From contig CAJWET010000037.1 in NCBI GenBank assembly GCA_913031515.1, positions 1 through 11,462 on the forward strand: 11,462 bases of DNA. The letters are read 5' to 3'. The notes below the pieces were generated by a model. It had not been told where the DNA came from and made no database searches. It was given only the letters and a program-made list of their open reading frames with translations. Positions 1 to 7,510 of this stretch are shown one piece after another (position 1 is the first letter of the stretch; the number at the start of each line of letters is the position of its first letter). The stretch comes from an uncultured Acidimicrobiaceae bacterium. Lineage in GTDB: Bacteria > Actinomycetota > Acidimicrobiia > Acidimicrobiales > UBA8592. The translations under genes were made by a program, and so were the position numbers.

Positions 1-969
1 ACCGACACGTTCACGGTCGTCCTTGACACCCAACCAGCGTCGAACGTAGTAATCCAAGCGTCCTCCAACGACGCCGGTGAGGCGCAGGTCGGAGGCCCAT
101 TGACGTTCACGAACGGCAACTGGAACACCCCCCAGACGTTCACGATTACCGGTAGAGATGATTCAATCGTTGACGGTGACCAGATAGCTGTGTTTACTGT
201 GAAGGTCGTCGACGGCTCGAGTGACGATACCTACGACGCTGTCGCTGACCAGACCGTAGACGTAACCAACGCTGATAATGAAACAGCCGGTTTCACCATT
301 GTTGAGTCCGGAGGTTCGACATCGGTGTCAGAGGCGGGTTCCACCGACACGTTCACGGTCGTCCTCAACGCCCAACCAGCGTCGAACGTGGTGTTGACTG
401 TGACTTCGGCTGATACCGGTGAATCCACGGTGACCAGCCCATTGACGTTCACGAACGGCAACTGGAACACCCCCCAGACCGTCACCGTCACCGGCGTCGA
501 CGACAATCTGGTTGATGGCAATCAAACAACAAATGTGACCATTGCAGTTAATGCGCCTAACTCAGACAACAAATTTGATGCTGTACCCGCCCAAGTAGTC
601 GTGGCTACAACGGTAGATGACGACTCGGCTTCTTTTTCAGTAGAACAAACCGGTGGATCAACAACAGTCAGTGAAGATGAAACCCAAGACACCTTCACCG
701 TCGTGCTCGATGTACAACCTGCGAACATTGTCCTTCTCAGAATGACCATCTCGGATAATACAGAATCATCGCTCCAAACCTCGGACCTGACATTTACTTC
801 AGCGAACTGGAATATCCCTCAGACCGTGATCGTTGTCGGAGTAGATGATGAAATAGCGGACGGAGACCAACCTGGACAAATCGAAATTGCAGTAGTTACA
901 AACTCATCTTCTGAATTCTTGCAACTCTCAACAGAAACCGTTCCTATCACCAACCTCGACAATGAAAAT
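1..969 (+). repeat. Tandem Calx-beta-like modules with a 342-base period
   Basis: Three in-frame units are visible: the 3' part of one (1-285), a full one (286-627) and a third, more diverged one (628-969). Units one and two share a 42-base identical block (96-137 and 438-479), and the start of the window matches 343 onward almost base for base. Each unit carries TFTVVL, then LTFTNGNWNTPQT (diverged in the third), then a (V/R)DD...DG(D/N)Q motif, the pattern of Calx-beta-type extracellular modules. More copies probably lie upstream, and such a repeat may be why the contig begins here. Confidence 0.85.
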
Positions 970-2538
970 GACCAAGATGGCGATGGGCTCGAAGACGAGA
1001 ACGACCCATGCCCAGAAGATGAAGACTGTGATGATGACACCGTAGAAGATCCCGACGAAGAAATCGGTTGCGTCAAAACCCCTGACTGTGATGGCGACAC
1101 CGTACTGGATGGAGACGAAGAACCGGGGTGCTCGATTCTCATAGACTGCGATAGCGACACCGTAGAAGATCCTGACGAAGAACCAGGATGTACCAAAATC
1201 GTAGACTGCGATGGAGATGGTCTTCCGGATGGAGAAGAACCGGAAGGATGTGGAACTGACCCCGACTGCGACGATGACGGACTTCTTGATGGCGTCGAAC
1301 TAACGGGTTGCGTTCAGGACACCGACTGCGATAACGATAACCTCCCTGATGGATCCGAACCAACGGGTTGTATCCTTTTCCCCGACTGCGATGGCGATAA
1401 TCTCCTCGATGGGTTTGAACTTTCGAGATGTATTTTTGACCCTGATTGTGATGATGATGGACTTCTTGACGGTGAGGAAGAACCCAGCTGCGTTACTCTA
1501 AACGATTGCGATGAAGATGGCTTACTCGATGGACAAGAACCAGAGGGGTGCGTTCTTAATCCTGATTGTGATGGTGGTGGCTTATTAGATGGCGAAGAAC
1601 CAGAGGGGTGCGTTCTGGACCCCGATTGTGGCGAAGTGGTCGAAGAACCTGTAAACACCACTCAGGAAGAAGCACCGCCAGCTCCGACTCCGACCCCGAC
1701 CCCAGAGAATCCGACTCCCACGCCAGAAGATCCGACTCCTGAACCTACTGCAGCGCCAGAAGAAGACAAGCCAGAAGTTATTACCTTGGTAGTGGAAATT
1801 CCAGATATGGGAACCTTCGCAATCTCCACCTTCATCTGGGGTATAGGCGCAGGTATTGCTTTGTTGCTTCTGATTCTTGTACTGCTGTTGCTGAGGAGAC
1901 GCCCGCATTTGATTTCTATTAGCCTCTACACCGAAAGTAGCCTTGACCAGCTTCCGACTGTATTTGCCAGTGCGAAACTCCAACTAGGTGTAGAGGTAAG
2001 AGATCAGATCTTTAATGTTGCTGATAGGAGTGAAGGTGCACTTCAAGAAGATGAAAATACGCCAAGGAGAAGAGGCTTTGAGATCTCGTTTACTAACGTA
2101 GAAGCTTCAAGTCTTGTTTTCAGCATAGAAAGAGGTGGCTTCGGCGAAGAAGAACCATTTATCTTCATGACCTCGAGTTTCCCGGCTAATTCGGAGAGAC
2201 ACTCTCACGAACTTCAGGTGGACCGGCCACTAAAGAACCGTGGCAAAGTATCGCGACTGGCCTTACCTCAAGGGCAGACTACTGGGATTAGATGGGCTGC
2301 TCCTTCAGCAAAAAGATCGCTGACGGGTTATCGTCTTGAAGGTCTTACGCATGCTGATGGTTGGAGAACGATCACAGAATTTTCTCCCAATCAGGAGAAC
2401 AAATCAAAGTCATTGCTCGAGATAGAAGGATATACCCATGTACGGCTACGCGCCTCCTTCAAATGGACCACAAGTCGACCGAGCATCGCGGTTCCAGTAG
2501 GAGCCATAGAATTCGATCAAGTAAAAGAAACACCTTGA
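1..2538 (+). CDS. Partial repeat-rich, membrane-anchored surface protein (Calx-beta-like modules, Cys/Asp Ca-binding repeats, C-terminal anchor)
   Basis: The frame is open from base 1 with no plausible start, so the 5' end lies outside the window; 845 residues are visible. In order: about two and two-thirds Calx-beta-like beta-sandwich modules (residues 1-323), an acidic linker, ten 20-residue DCDxDxLxDGEEPxGC-type repeats (342-541), a Pro/Thr/Glu stalk (558-592), one hydrophobic helix (about 611-631) followed at once by Arg-Arg-Arg, then a ~210-residue tail. The Arg cluster predicts the tail inside the cell and the repeats outside. Calx-beta and thrombospondin type 3 modules bind calcium and occur in adhesins and cell-surface proteins, so a calcium-stabilised surface or adhesion role is inferred. 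I recognise no fold in the tail. GC falls from about 57-60% in sampled 5' lines to about 40% in the tail. The HAD gene follows after 6 bases, which suggests co-transcription. Confidence 0.85.
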   Translation, partial: TDTFTVVLDTQPASNVVIQASSNDAGEAQVGGPLTFTNGNWNTPQTFTITGRDDSIVDGDQIAVFTVKVVDGSSDDTYDAVADQTVDVTNADNETAGFTIVESGGSTSVSEAGSTDTFTVVLNAQPASNVVLTVTSADTGESTVTSPLTFTNGNWNTPQTVTVTGVDDNLVDGNQTTNVTIAVNAPNSDNKFDAVPAQVVVATTVDDDSASFSVEQTGGSTTVSEDETQDTFTVVLDVQPANIVLLRMTISDNTESSLQTSDLTFTSANWNIPQTVIVVGVDDEIADGDQPGQIEIAVVTNSSSEFLQLSTETVPITNLDNENDQDGDGLEDENDPCPEDEDCDDDTVEDPDEEIGCVKTPDCDGDTVLDGDEEPGCSILIDCDSDTVEDPDEEPGCTKIVDCDGDGLPDGEEPEGCGTDPDCDDDGLLDGVELTGCVQDTDCDNDNLPDGSEPTGCILFPDCDGDNLLDGFELSRCIFDPDCDDDGLLDGEEEPSCVTLNDCDEDGLLDGQEPEGCVLNPDCDGGGLLDGEEPEGCVLDPDCGEVVEEPVNTTQEEAPPAPTPTPTPENPTPTPEDPTPEPTAAPEEDKPEVITLVVEIPDMGTFAISTFIWGIGAGIALLLLILVLLLLRRRPHLISISLYTESSLDQLPTVFASAKLQLGVEVRDQIFNVADRSEGALQEDENTPRRRGFEISFTNVEASSLVFSIERGGFGEEEPFIFMTSSFPANSERHSHELQVDRPLKNRGKVSRLALPQGQTTGIRWAAPSAKRSLTGYRLEGLTHADGWRTITEFSPNQENKSKSLLEIEGYTHVRLRASFKWTTSRPSIAVPVGAIEFDQVKETP
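1024..1623 (+). repeat. Ten tandem 60-base (20-residue) Cys/Asp repeats, thrombospondin-type-3-like
   Basis: Exactly ten units of 20 residues follow each other with no insertion or deletion. The consensus is D-C-D-x-D-x-L-x-D-G-x-E-x-x-G-C followed by four variable residues. Every unit keeps both cysteines, and most keep Asp at positions 1, 3, 5 and 9 and Glu at 12, like an EF-hand or TSP3 calcium loop. In unit 10 one Asp is replaced by Gly. Most units have diverged at the DNA level, but units 9 and 10 share a 22-base identity (1535-1556 and 1595-1616), which points to a more recent duplication. A partial degenerate loop precedes unit 1 at about 970-1020. Confidence 0.9.
1672..1776 (+). other. 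Pro/Thr/Glu-rich stalk segment of the surface protein
   Basis: The codons encode alternating Pro-Thr and Pro-Glu units between the last Cys/Asp repeat and the membrane helix. Such low-complexity segments act as extended spacers that carry surface domains through the envelope. The role is inferred from composition and position only. Confidence 0.7.
1831..1902 (+). other. Predicted transmembrane helix and positive stop-transfer
   Basis: About 21 uncharged residues, rich in Leu, Ile, Val, Ala and Gly, end directly in three Arg codons (1894-1902). The positive-inside rule gives an extracellular N-terminal part and a cytoplasmic C-terminal tail. This is the only strongly hydrophobic stretch in the visible protein. 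Confidence 0.85.
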
Positions 2539-2544
2539 GAACCC

Positions 2545-3372
2545 GTGGGTAAAGAATTTTCGTCAAAACTAATCGCGTGCGATGTTGACGGGACGCTTCT
2601 AGATTCAAACGGCCGTTTACGTGACAGAACGAAAGAAGCTCTTCTTACCGCAAGTGAAGCCGGAGCAACAATAACTCTTGCTACAGGCCGTGACTGGTTG
2701 GCTGTTGAGTACCTCGTCAAGGAGCTGCCTTCGGTATCATTTGCCGCTTGCGTAAATGGGGCTGAAGTCCGGACTGCTAAGGGAGAGAAATTATACAGTC
2801 ACGAATTAGGTAAAGACTTGGCTGTGCAGATTATCAGAAGAATTCGCACCAGTATCACTGGGGTCTCGATGGGGGCTTCCATTAATGGGCGCCTAGTCGG
2901 TGAGCAAAGTATCTCAGATGCATTACCGCCCACACCCGATGGGATTGAGAGTTTTGCCGAGAAGATCGTTCCCGACCTTCTAATGGAAGTCAATCAAAGC
3001 GTTCAAGACTTGGTCATCTACCATCAAGATTTTCATGAAAGACTGGAAGACCTTTATGTTCTAGTTCGATCTGCTATTGATATGAATGATGCAATTGTTG
3101 CGTACAGTGGATTGCCGATGATCGAGATTCTTCCGCGAGGTGCAGGAAAAGGTTCAGCGCTGTCTTGGTTGGCAAACCATTTAGAGATAAGCCAGCATCA
3201 AGTCGTAGCATTTGGTGACAATGTGAATGATATCTCGATGCTTCGATGGGCTGGAATTGGAGTGGCAATGGGTAATGCTTCAATAGAACTCTTGAAATAT
3301 GCAGATCAAAGAACGTTAACGAATGACCAAGATGGCGTGGCGGTATGGATCGAAAAGAAACTCTCAGAGTAG
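2545..3372 (+). CDS. Cof-type HAD superfamily hydrolase (subclass IIB sugar-phosphate phosphatase-like)
   Basis: A cytoplasmic 275-residue phosphatase of the Cof/HAD-IIB family, which typically dephosphorylates sugar phosphates, nucleotides or similar small molecules. All four HAD motifs are present: DVDGTLL with nucleophile Asp13 and acid/base Asp15, ATGRD with Thr47, Lys202 in GAGKGSAL, and GDNVND with Asp225 and Asp229 for magnesium. The cap domain sits between motifs II and III (about residues 85-190), as expected for type IIB. Length is normal for the family. The start is GTG at 2545, 6 bases after the stop of the surface-protein gene; no strong Shine-Dalgarno is visible, so translational coupling is likely. 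Nothing in the sequence fixes the substrate. A link to the neighbouring amine genes is possible but not shown. Confidence 0.88.
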   Translation: MGKEFSSKLIACDVDGTLLDSNGRLRDRTKEALLTASEAGATITLATGRDWLAVEYLVKELPSVSFAACVNGAEVRTAKGEKLYSHELGKDLAVQIIRRIRTSITGVSMGASINGRLVGEQSISDALPPTPDGIESFAEKIVPDLLMEVNQSVQDLVIYHQDFHERLEDLYVLVRSAIDMNDAIVAYSGLPMIEILPRGAGKGSALSWLANHLEISQHQVVAFGDNVNDISMLRWAGIGVAMGNASIELLKYADQRTLTNDQDGVAVWIEKKLSE

Positions 3373-3433
3373 AGATTGCGTGAACCCATGGGAAGACCAC
3401 ATTTGAAGGAGTAAGATTCATCTATTCCTATGA

Positions 3434-3443
3434 AGTGATCACT
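3434..3443. promoter_or_regulatory. Perfect 10-base palindrome upstream of the aminotransferase
   Basis: AGTGATCACT is self-complementary and lies in the 87-base gap between the HAD and aminotransferase genes, just 5' of the ribosome binding site. It could be half or all of an operator, but at this length it can occur by chance, and no second copy was seen in another intergenic region. I saw no convincing -35/-10 pair in the gap. Confidence 0.25.
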
Positions 3444-3447
3444 GATA

Positions 3448-3455
3448 AGAGGAGA
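3448..3455 (+). promoter_or_regulatory. Strong ribosome binding site for the 3460 aminotransferase
   Basis: AGAGGAGA, with GGAG ending 5 bases before the ATG at 3460, is the best Shine-Dalgarno in the window. It fixes the start of the aminotransferase. Confidence 0.8.
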
Positions 3456-3459
3456 AATA

Positions 3460-4755
3460 ATGTCAACGAACGCATCATTACTGAAGCGATACCGTTCGAT
3501 TATGGCGCCGTATCTTAACCCTCTTTATGAAACGCCTATATCTATAGATCGGGGAGAAGGAAGTTTTGTCTGGGATGTAGAAGGTAACGAGTACCTAGAT
3601 TTCTTCGGTGGTGTCTTAACGACAATGATTGGACACAACAACCCAGCAGTTACCGAAGCAATCCAATCGCAAGCCAGTAAAGTCCTCCACACCAGTACCT
3701 TGTATCTATCCGAACCGATGATTGAACTTGGGGAAGAAATTGGAGCAGCTTCTGGGATCCTTGACGCGCGCGTTTTCTTTACTACATCAGGTAGCGAAGC
3801 AAATGATACTGCACTGATGTTGGCTACGAGCTTCCGGAATTCAAATGAGGTTCTTGCCATGAGGAACAGTTACCATGGCCGCACTTTCGCCACGCAAGCA
3901 GTGACAAGCCAGTCTTCGTGGCTCTCATCTCGGATTTCGGGACTATCAGTCAATTATGTACAGGGTCCATATCGGTTACGGAGCCCGTTTCAAGATATTC
4001 CAGATGAGAAACTCACCGACGCATGCGTCGCTGACTTACAACAGATTATTGATACTGCTACCACAGGAAACATCGCATGCCTTATCTTTGAGCCGATTCA
4101 AGGTGTCGGAGGCTTCGCAATTCCGCCGGATGGTTTCTATGGGCAGATGGAAAAGACTCTTTCAAACCATGGAGCTCTTCTCATCAGTGATGAAGTGCAA
4201 ACTGGATGGGGCAGGACCGGAGAGCACTTTTGGGGGTATCAAGCACATGGAATAATCCCAGATATGCTCACGTTTGCGAAAGGTGTTGGGAATGGAATCA
4301 CCCTCGCAGGGGTTGTGGCAAGAGCAGAGATTATGGAGAACATTACTGCCTTGAACTTCAGCACTTTTGGCGGTAACCCACTTTCAGCAGCTGCTGGCTT
4401 GGCAACATTTCGCTACGTTACCGACAACAACTTACAGGAGAATGCACTGAAGATGGGGGCGCGACTCAAGAAGGGATTGACGACTATAGCGGATACAACG
4501 CCTTGGATAGGAGACCTACGTGGACGTGGATTGATGATCGCTCTTGAAATGGTTGAAGGGGGCGCTGGGGTAATGGAGCCTTCCTCTACAAGAGCTGGAG
4601 AGTTCATCGAAACCTGTAAGGATATGGGGCTATTGCTTGGGAAAGGCGGCGTATTTGGAAACGTGGTCAGGATTACCCCAATGCTGAATGTTACCGAAGA
4701 AGAGATTGATCAGGGTCTTGAGACCATAGTTGATGCAGTTAACTCTTTAGATTAG
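3460..4755 (+). CDS. Class III PLP-dependent aminotransferase (AGXT2 / GABA-aminotransferase-like)
   Basis: A cytoplasmic 431-residue fold-type I aminotransferase that would move an amino group from an omega-amino acid or amine to pyruvate, glyoxylate or 2-oxoglutarate. Visible signatures are the phosphate-binding TSGSEAND (109-116), YHG (138-140) that stacks on the cofactor, ISDEVQTGWGRTG with Asp244 contacting the pyridine nitrogen, and the Schiff-base Lys274 in TFAKGVGNG. STFGGNP (301-307) resembles the AGXT2 and phospholyase branch more than classical GabT. Length is normal and the start has a strong Shine-Dalgarno. It converges on the PuuB-like oxidase gene with 22 bases between stops and no clear terminator. 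With polyamine genes nearby, it may take GABA, beta-alanine or another omega-amino product, but the exact substrate cannot be read from sequence. Confidence 0.9.
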   Translation: MSTNASLLKRYRSIMAPYLNPLYETPISIDRGEGSFVWDVEGNEYLDFFGGVLTTMIGHNNPAVTEAIQSQASKVLHTSTLYLSEPMIELGEEIGAASGILDARVFFTTSGSEANDTALMLATSFRNSNEVLAMRNSYHGRTFATQAVTSQSSWLSSRISGLSVNYVQGPYRLRSPFQDIPDEKLTDACVADLQQIIDTATTGNIACLIFEPIQGVGGFAIPPDGFYGQMEKTLSNHGALLISDEVQTGWGRTGEHFWGYQAHGIIPDMLTFAKGVGNGITLAGVVARAEIMENITALNFSTFGGNPLSAAAGLATFRYVTDNNLQENALKMGARLKKGLTTIADTTPWIGDLRGRGLMIALEMVEGGAGVMEPSSTRAGEFIETCKDMGLLLGKGGVFGNVVRITPMLNVTEEEIDQGLETIVDAVNSLD

Positions 4756-4777
4756 TTCTAATTGAAGATAGCTCACA

Positions 4778-6187
4778 TTAATCGCCACGGAGCATATGGG
4801 CGACTTTCATGGCTAACCATGCGGTCTTGTTGGTCTGGGTTTCGTATGCGTCAGCTGAACCCATCAGGCGCCTGCTTGCCCGAACGCCGATCCATCGTAA
4901 CGGTTCAGGTTCCCAACGTCTCGGATGTACCCCAACCCATGGGAGGGAAACGATGTCCGTTTGTAAATCAAGAACCAGATCAGCCATTGTGCGCCCTGCT
5001 AAATTCGCCGCCGCGACTCCTTCACCCACATACCCTCCTAGAACACCCAACCCTGAAGATTTGTCATATCGTAGGCCTGGAAGCCAATTTCTTGGTATTG
5101 CAAGGACGCCACCCCAGCGATGAGTTATAGCAACGTCTTTAAGCTGCGGAAGTAGTTCAATTAGGGTTTGCCAAATGACTTCGTGAGATGATTCGTTATT
5201 CGCGATTGTTGGGTCAATTCTTGAACCGAACAGATACGGGGGTTTTCCTTGTCCCCCAAAAGCGATTCTGTTATCTTCTGTCCTTTGCCCATAGATAACG
5301 ATGTACCTGCCGTCATTGAAAGTTGGTCTATTGATTAGCCCAATTTCGGTCATGAGGGAATCGCTTAAAGGCTCGGTGGCGATCATTCGAGAGTAGACAG
5401 GGAGAAGATCTAGTTTTCCTCCTTTTAAATCTCGGGTAAATGCTTCGGTTGCTTGAATCACTACTTCTGCAGTCACTTCACCATGTGAAGTGACAACATT
5501 CCTTCCTTCGATAGATAGAACTGTTGTCTCTTCAACAATCTTGCCGCCATGCGACTCCACTGCAGAAGCAAGTCCGCGAACAAGTCTGCCAGGGTCGATG
5601 CTTGCAGAAGGGGAGAAGAAGGTACCTGAATGGATATTTGTTGCGTTCAAGTGTTGTCGCGCCTCGTCTGGTTCAAGCAGTCGGAGGATGTCCTCTCCAA
5701 AACCCTGAGATTTTGCGGCTTGCACTTCAGCCAATTGCCGTTCCGCCTGAGGCGCGTTACGGGCGAGGCTGATAAGTCCCCCTTTTTGGAAACCGCAATT
5801 AATTCCCTCGTGTTCAATGACGCGTTTTACTTCATCGACAGTTTCAAACATCGCATGCTCCAGTCGAAGGGCTGCATCCTGCGATGACCTTTTTGCGTAT
5901 TTTTCCGTTCCGCCCGCTAACGCCCCTTCGCACCATCCTCCATTCCGGCCTGAAGCTCCATAACCACAGTATTCTTTTTCTAGGACAAGGATCCGTAACG
6001 ACGGGTCCCGTTCTAGAAGATAATACGCCGTCCAAAGGCCACTGAATCCACCTCCAACGATTGCAATATCGACTGAGGTGGTTCCTTTAAGTGAAGCTCT
6101 GGGAGTTAGGTCTTCATTTAAGCAGTCAATCCATAGGGGAACAGGTCGGGCACCTGATATTGCTGTCATAAGGCTATGGAACCGCAA
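4778..6187 (-). CDS. FAD-dependent amine oxidoreductase, DAO family (gamma-glutamylputrescine oxidase PuuB-like)
   Basis: A flavin oxidase of the D-amino-acid oxidase/glycine oxidase family, most like PuuB, which oxidises the free amine of gamma-glutamylputrescine to an aldehyde with release of ammonia and peroxide. The Rossmann FAD motif is VDIAIVGGGFSG (GGGFSG at 45-50), the ribose-binding Glu is Glu70 ending beta-2, and GASGRNGG (77-84) is the PuuB-type motif. The C-terminal GGYVGEGVAAANLAGRTMADL segment closes the FAD site. The TTG at 6187 gives 469 residues; an ATG at 6169 gives 463. Neither has a good ribosome binding site, so the start is uncertain by six codons. The usual partners PuuA, PuuC and PuuD are absent here, so the true substrate may be another acylated or free diamine. 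It is transcribed away from the 6269 operon across a shared short promoter region. Confidence 0.88.
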   Translation of the reverse strand: MRFHSLMTAISGARPVPLWIDCLNEDLTPRASLKGTTSVDIAIVGGGFSGLWTAYYLLERDPSLRILVLEKEYCGYGASGRNGGWCEGALAGGTEKYAKRSSQDAALRLEHAMFETVDEVKRVIEHEGINCGFQKGGLISLARNAPQAERQLAEVQAAKSQGFGEDILRLLEPDEARQHLNATNIHSGTFFSPSASIDPGRLVRGLASAVESHGGKIVEETTVLSIEGRNVVTSHGEVTAEVVIQATEAFTRDLKGGKLDLLPVYSRMIATEPLSDSLMTEIGLINRPTFNDGRYIVIYGQRTEDNRIAFGGQGKPPYLFGSRIDPTIANNESSHEVIWQTLIELLPQLKDVAITHRWGGVLAIPRNWLPGLRYDKSSGLGVLGGYVGEGVAAANLAGRTMADLVLDLQTDIVSLPWVGVHPRRWEPEPLRWIGVRASRRLMGSADAYETQTNKTAWLAMKVAHMLRGD

Positions 6188-6268
6188 TAGGGCATAATCT
6201 GCAACTTCTAAGAGGAAACTGAACTAGCACGCGTTATTTCTAGTGGGTAGTCTTGGCGGAACTGTATC
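6188..6268. promoter_or_regulatory. Divergent intergenic region between the oxidase and the aminotransferase operon
   Basis: This is the only divergent gap in the window, so it should carry promoters for both the minus-strand oxidase and the plus-strand five-gene operon. A short inverted repeat, ACTAG at 6223-6227 and CTAGT at 6240-6244 with a 12-base spacer, could be an operator for a dimeric regulator, but the arms are only 5 bases. I found no convincing -35/-10 pair on either strand. No regulator gene lies in the window. Confidence 0.5.
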
Positions 6269-7510
6269 ATGCGAGGTTCAATGACATCGGCACTACTTCA
6301 CCCATTCTCCAAACCTTCTTCTAACAATTTTCACACCCTTGTCCGGTCGGAAGGGGTACGCGTCTGGGATGACAAAGGGAAAGAATATATAGATGGTCTC
6401 GGAAGCCTTTGGTATTGCCAAGTGGGCCATAACCGTCCAGAGATGATTCAAGCTATTACAACACAGCTGGAGACCTTAAGTTCCTACCATACGTTTGCCC
6501 CCATGGGAAGCGACATTTCTGAAGCTGCGGCTGAACGGATTCGTTCCGTTTCTCCGTTTTCCGATGGTCGTGTTTTCTTGTGCAGTTCTGGATCAGAGTC
6601 TGTCGATTCAGCAATAAAATTGATTCGGAAAGCCGCAATTCTGCGTGGCCAGCCAGAACGACAAATCATTCTCCGGCGTGGCAGGGGATACCACGGAGTA
6701 AATATTGGCGGGACAACGCTTCAAGGAATACCCGCTCATAGAGAAGGCTGGGGAGAATTACTCCCGAGTGTTTTGGAAATTGACCCTACAAACATTGAAT
6801 CAGCCGCGTCAATCTTCAAAGAACATGGCAGTAGGATAGCTGGAGTAATAACTGAAGCAGTCCAAGGAGCAGGAGGGGTCTTCCCGCCTCCCGACTGGTT
6901 CCTTGAAGGGCTTAGGCGCCTATGTGACGACAACGGAGCCCTTCTTGTTTTCGATGAAGTGATCACAGGATTTGGAAGGACAGGGAACTGGTTCGCTGCG
7001 GACACCTACAACGTCACCCCTGATCTAATAACCTTTGCCAAAGGAGTAACGAGCGGATATCAACCAATGGGGGGTGTCCTTATTAGTCGTGAAATTTGTG
7101 ACCTCCTAGAAGCCGACCCCCAATTCGTATTCATGCATGGGTATACGTATAGCGGGCATCCTGCGGCATGCGCCGCTGCGATAGCAAATATCGACCTGAT
7201 CGAAAGCGAAGAACTTGTATCACGGGCCGACCATGTTGGTCGGCGAATTTCAGGAGGGTTGGAAGCACTAAAAAGCGATGGGTTGATTACGGAAGTACGC
7301 GGTGTAGGAGCAATTTGGGCAGGGCAAATCACCGAGGCAACGACTGATCAGGGGATTCAGATAAGAGACAGAATGACAGAAATGGGTGTCATCTGCAGGG
7401 CAATTAACGGTGCATTGGCGTTCTGCCCGCCGCTCATCATTGACGATAGTGACGTTGACCTTATAATCGACACTGCTGCAAACGCCATTAATGAAATAAC
7501 GGACTTATGA
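6269..7510 (+). CDS. Class III omega-aminotransferase (putrescine/beta-alanine:pyruvate type)
   Basis: A 413-residue PLP enzyme of the omega-amino acid:pyruvate branch, which includes SpuC-like putrescine aminotransferases. Seen: GLGSLWYCQVGH (43-54) of the substrate pocket, SSGSES (106-111) for cofactor phosphate, YHG (141-143), VFDEVITGFGRTG with Asp229, the Schiff-base Lys258 in TFAKGVTSGY, and HGYTYSGHP (290-298), a hallmark of this branch. Two starts are possible: ATG 6269 with an imperfect GGCGGA 8 bases upstream, or ATG 6281 with GAGG 4 bases upstream; the latter would remove four residues. It opens the operon and its stop overlaps the next start by four bases (ATGA). Within a polyamine cluster the likely job is converting putrescine, or a diamine from the agmatinase reaction, to the amino-aldehyde. 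The substrate is inferred, not shown. Confidence 0.9.
   Translation: MRGSMTSALLHPFSKPSSNNFHTLVRSEGVRVWDDKGKEYIDGLGSLWYCQVGHNRPEMIQAITTQLETLSSYHTFAPMGSDISEAAAERIRSVSPFSDGRVFLCSSGSESVDSAIKLIRKAAILRGQPERQIILRRGRGYHGVNIGGTTLQGIPAHREGWGELLPSVLEIDPTNIESAASIFKEHGSRIAGVITEAVQGAGGVFPPPDWFLEGLRRLCDDNGALLVFDEVITGFGRTGNWFAADTYNVTPDLITFAKGVTSGYQPMGGVLISREICDLLEADPQFVFMHGYTYSGHPAACAAAIANIDLIESEELVSRADHVGRRISGGLEALKSDGLITEVRGVGAIWAGQITEATTDQGIQIRDRMTEMGVICRAINGALAFCPPLIIDDSDVDLIIDTAANAINEITDL

Noticed and set aside
1024..1623. Regular 60-base repeats as a possible CRISPR array
   Set aside because: The units are contiguous, in frame, encode a clear Cys/Asp protein motif and have no unique spacers.
819..1661. 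Long minus-strand open frames opposite the Cys/Asp repeats
   Set aside because: They are Ser/Pro-rich mirror translations of the GAT/GAA-rich repeat codons, with no start context and no recognisable domain.
4756..4777. Bidirectional terminator between the convergent genes
   Set aside because: The 22-base gap has no inverted repeat or T-run.
4762..5130. Plus-strand frames inside the oxidase gene
   Set aside because: They are shadows of the well-supported minus-strand FAD oxidoreductase, with no domain features.
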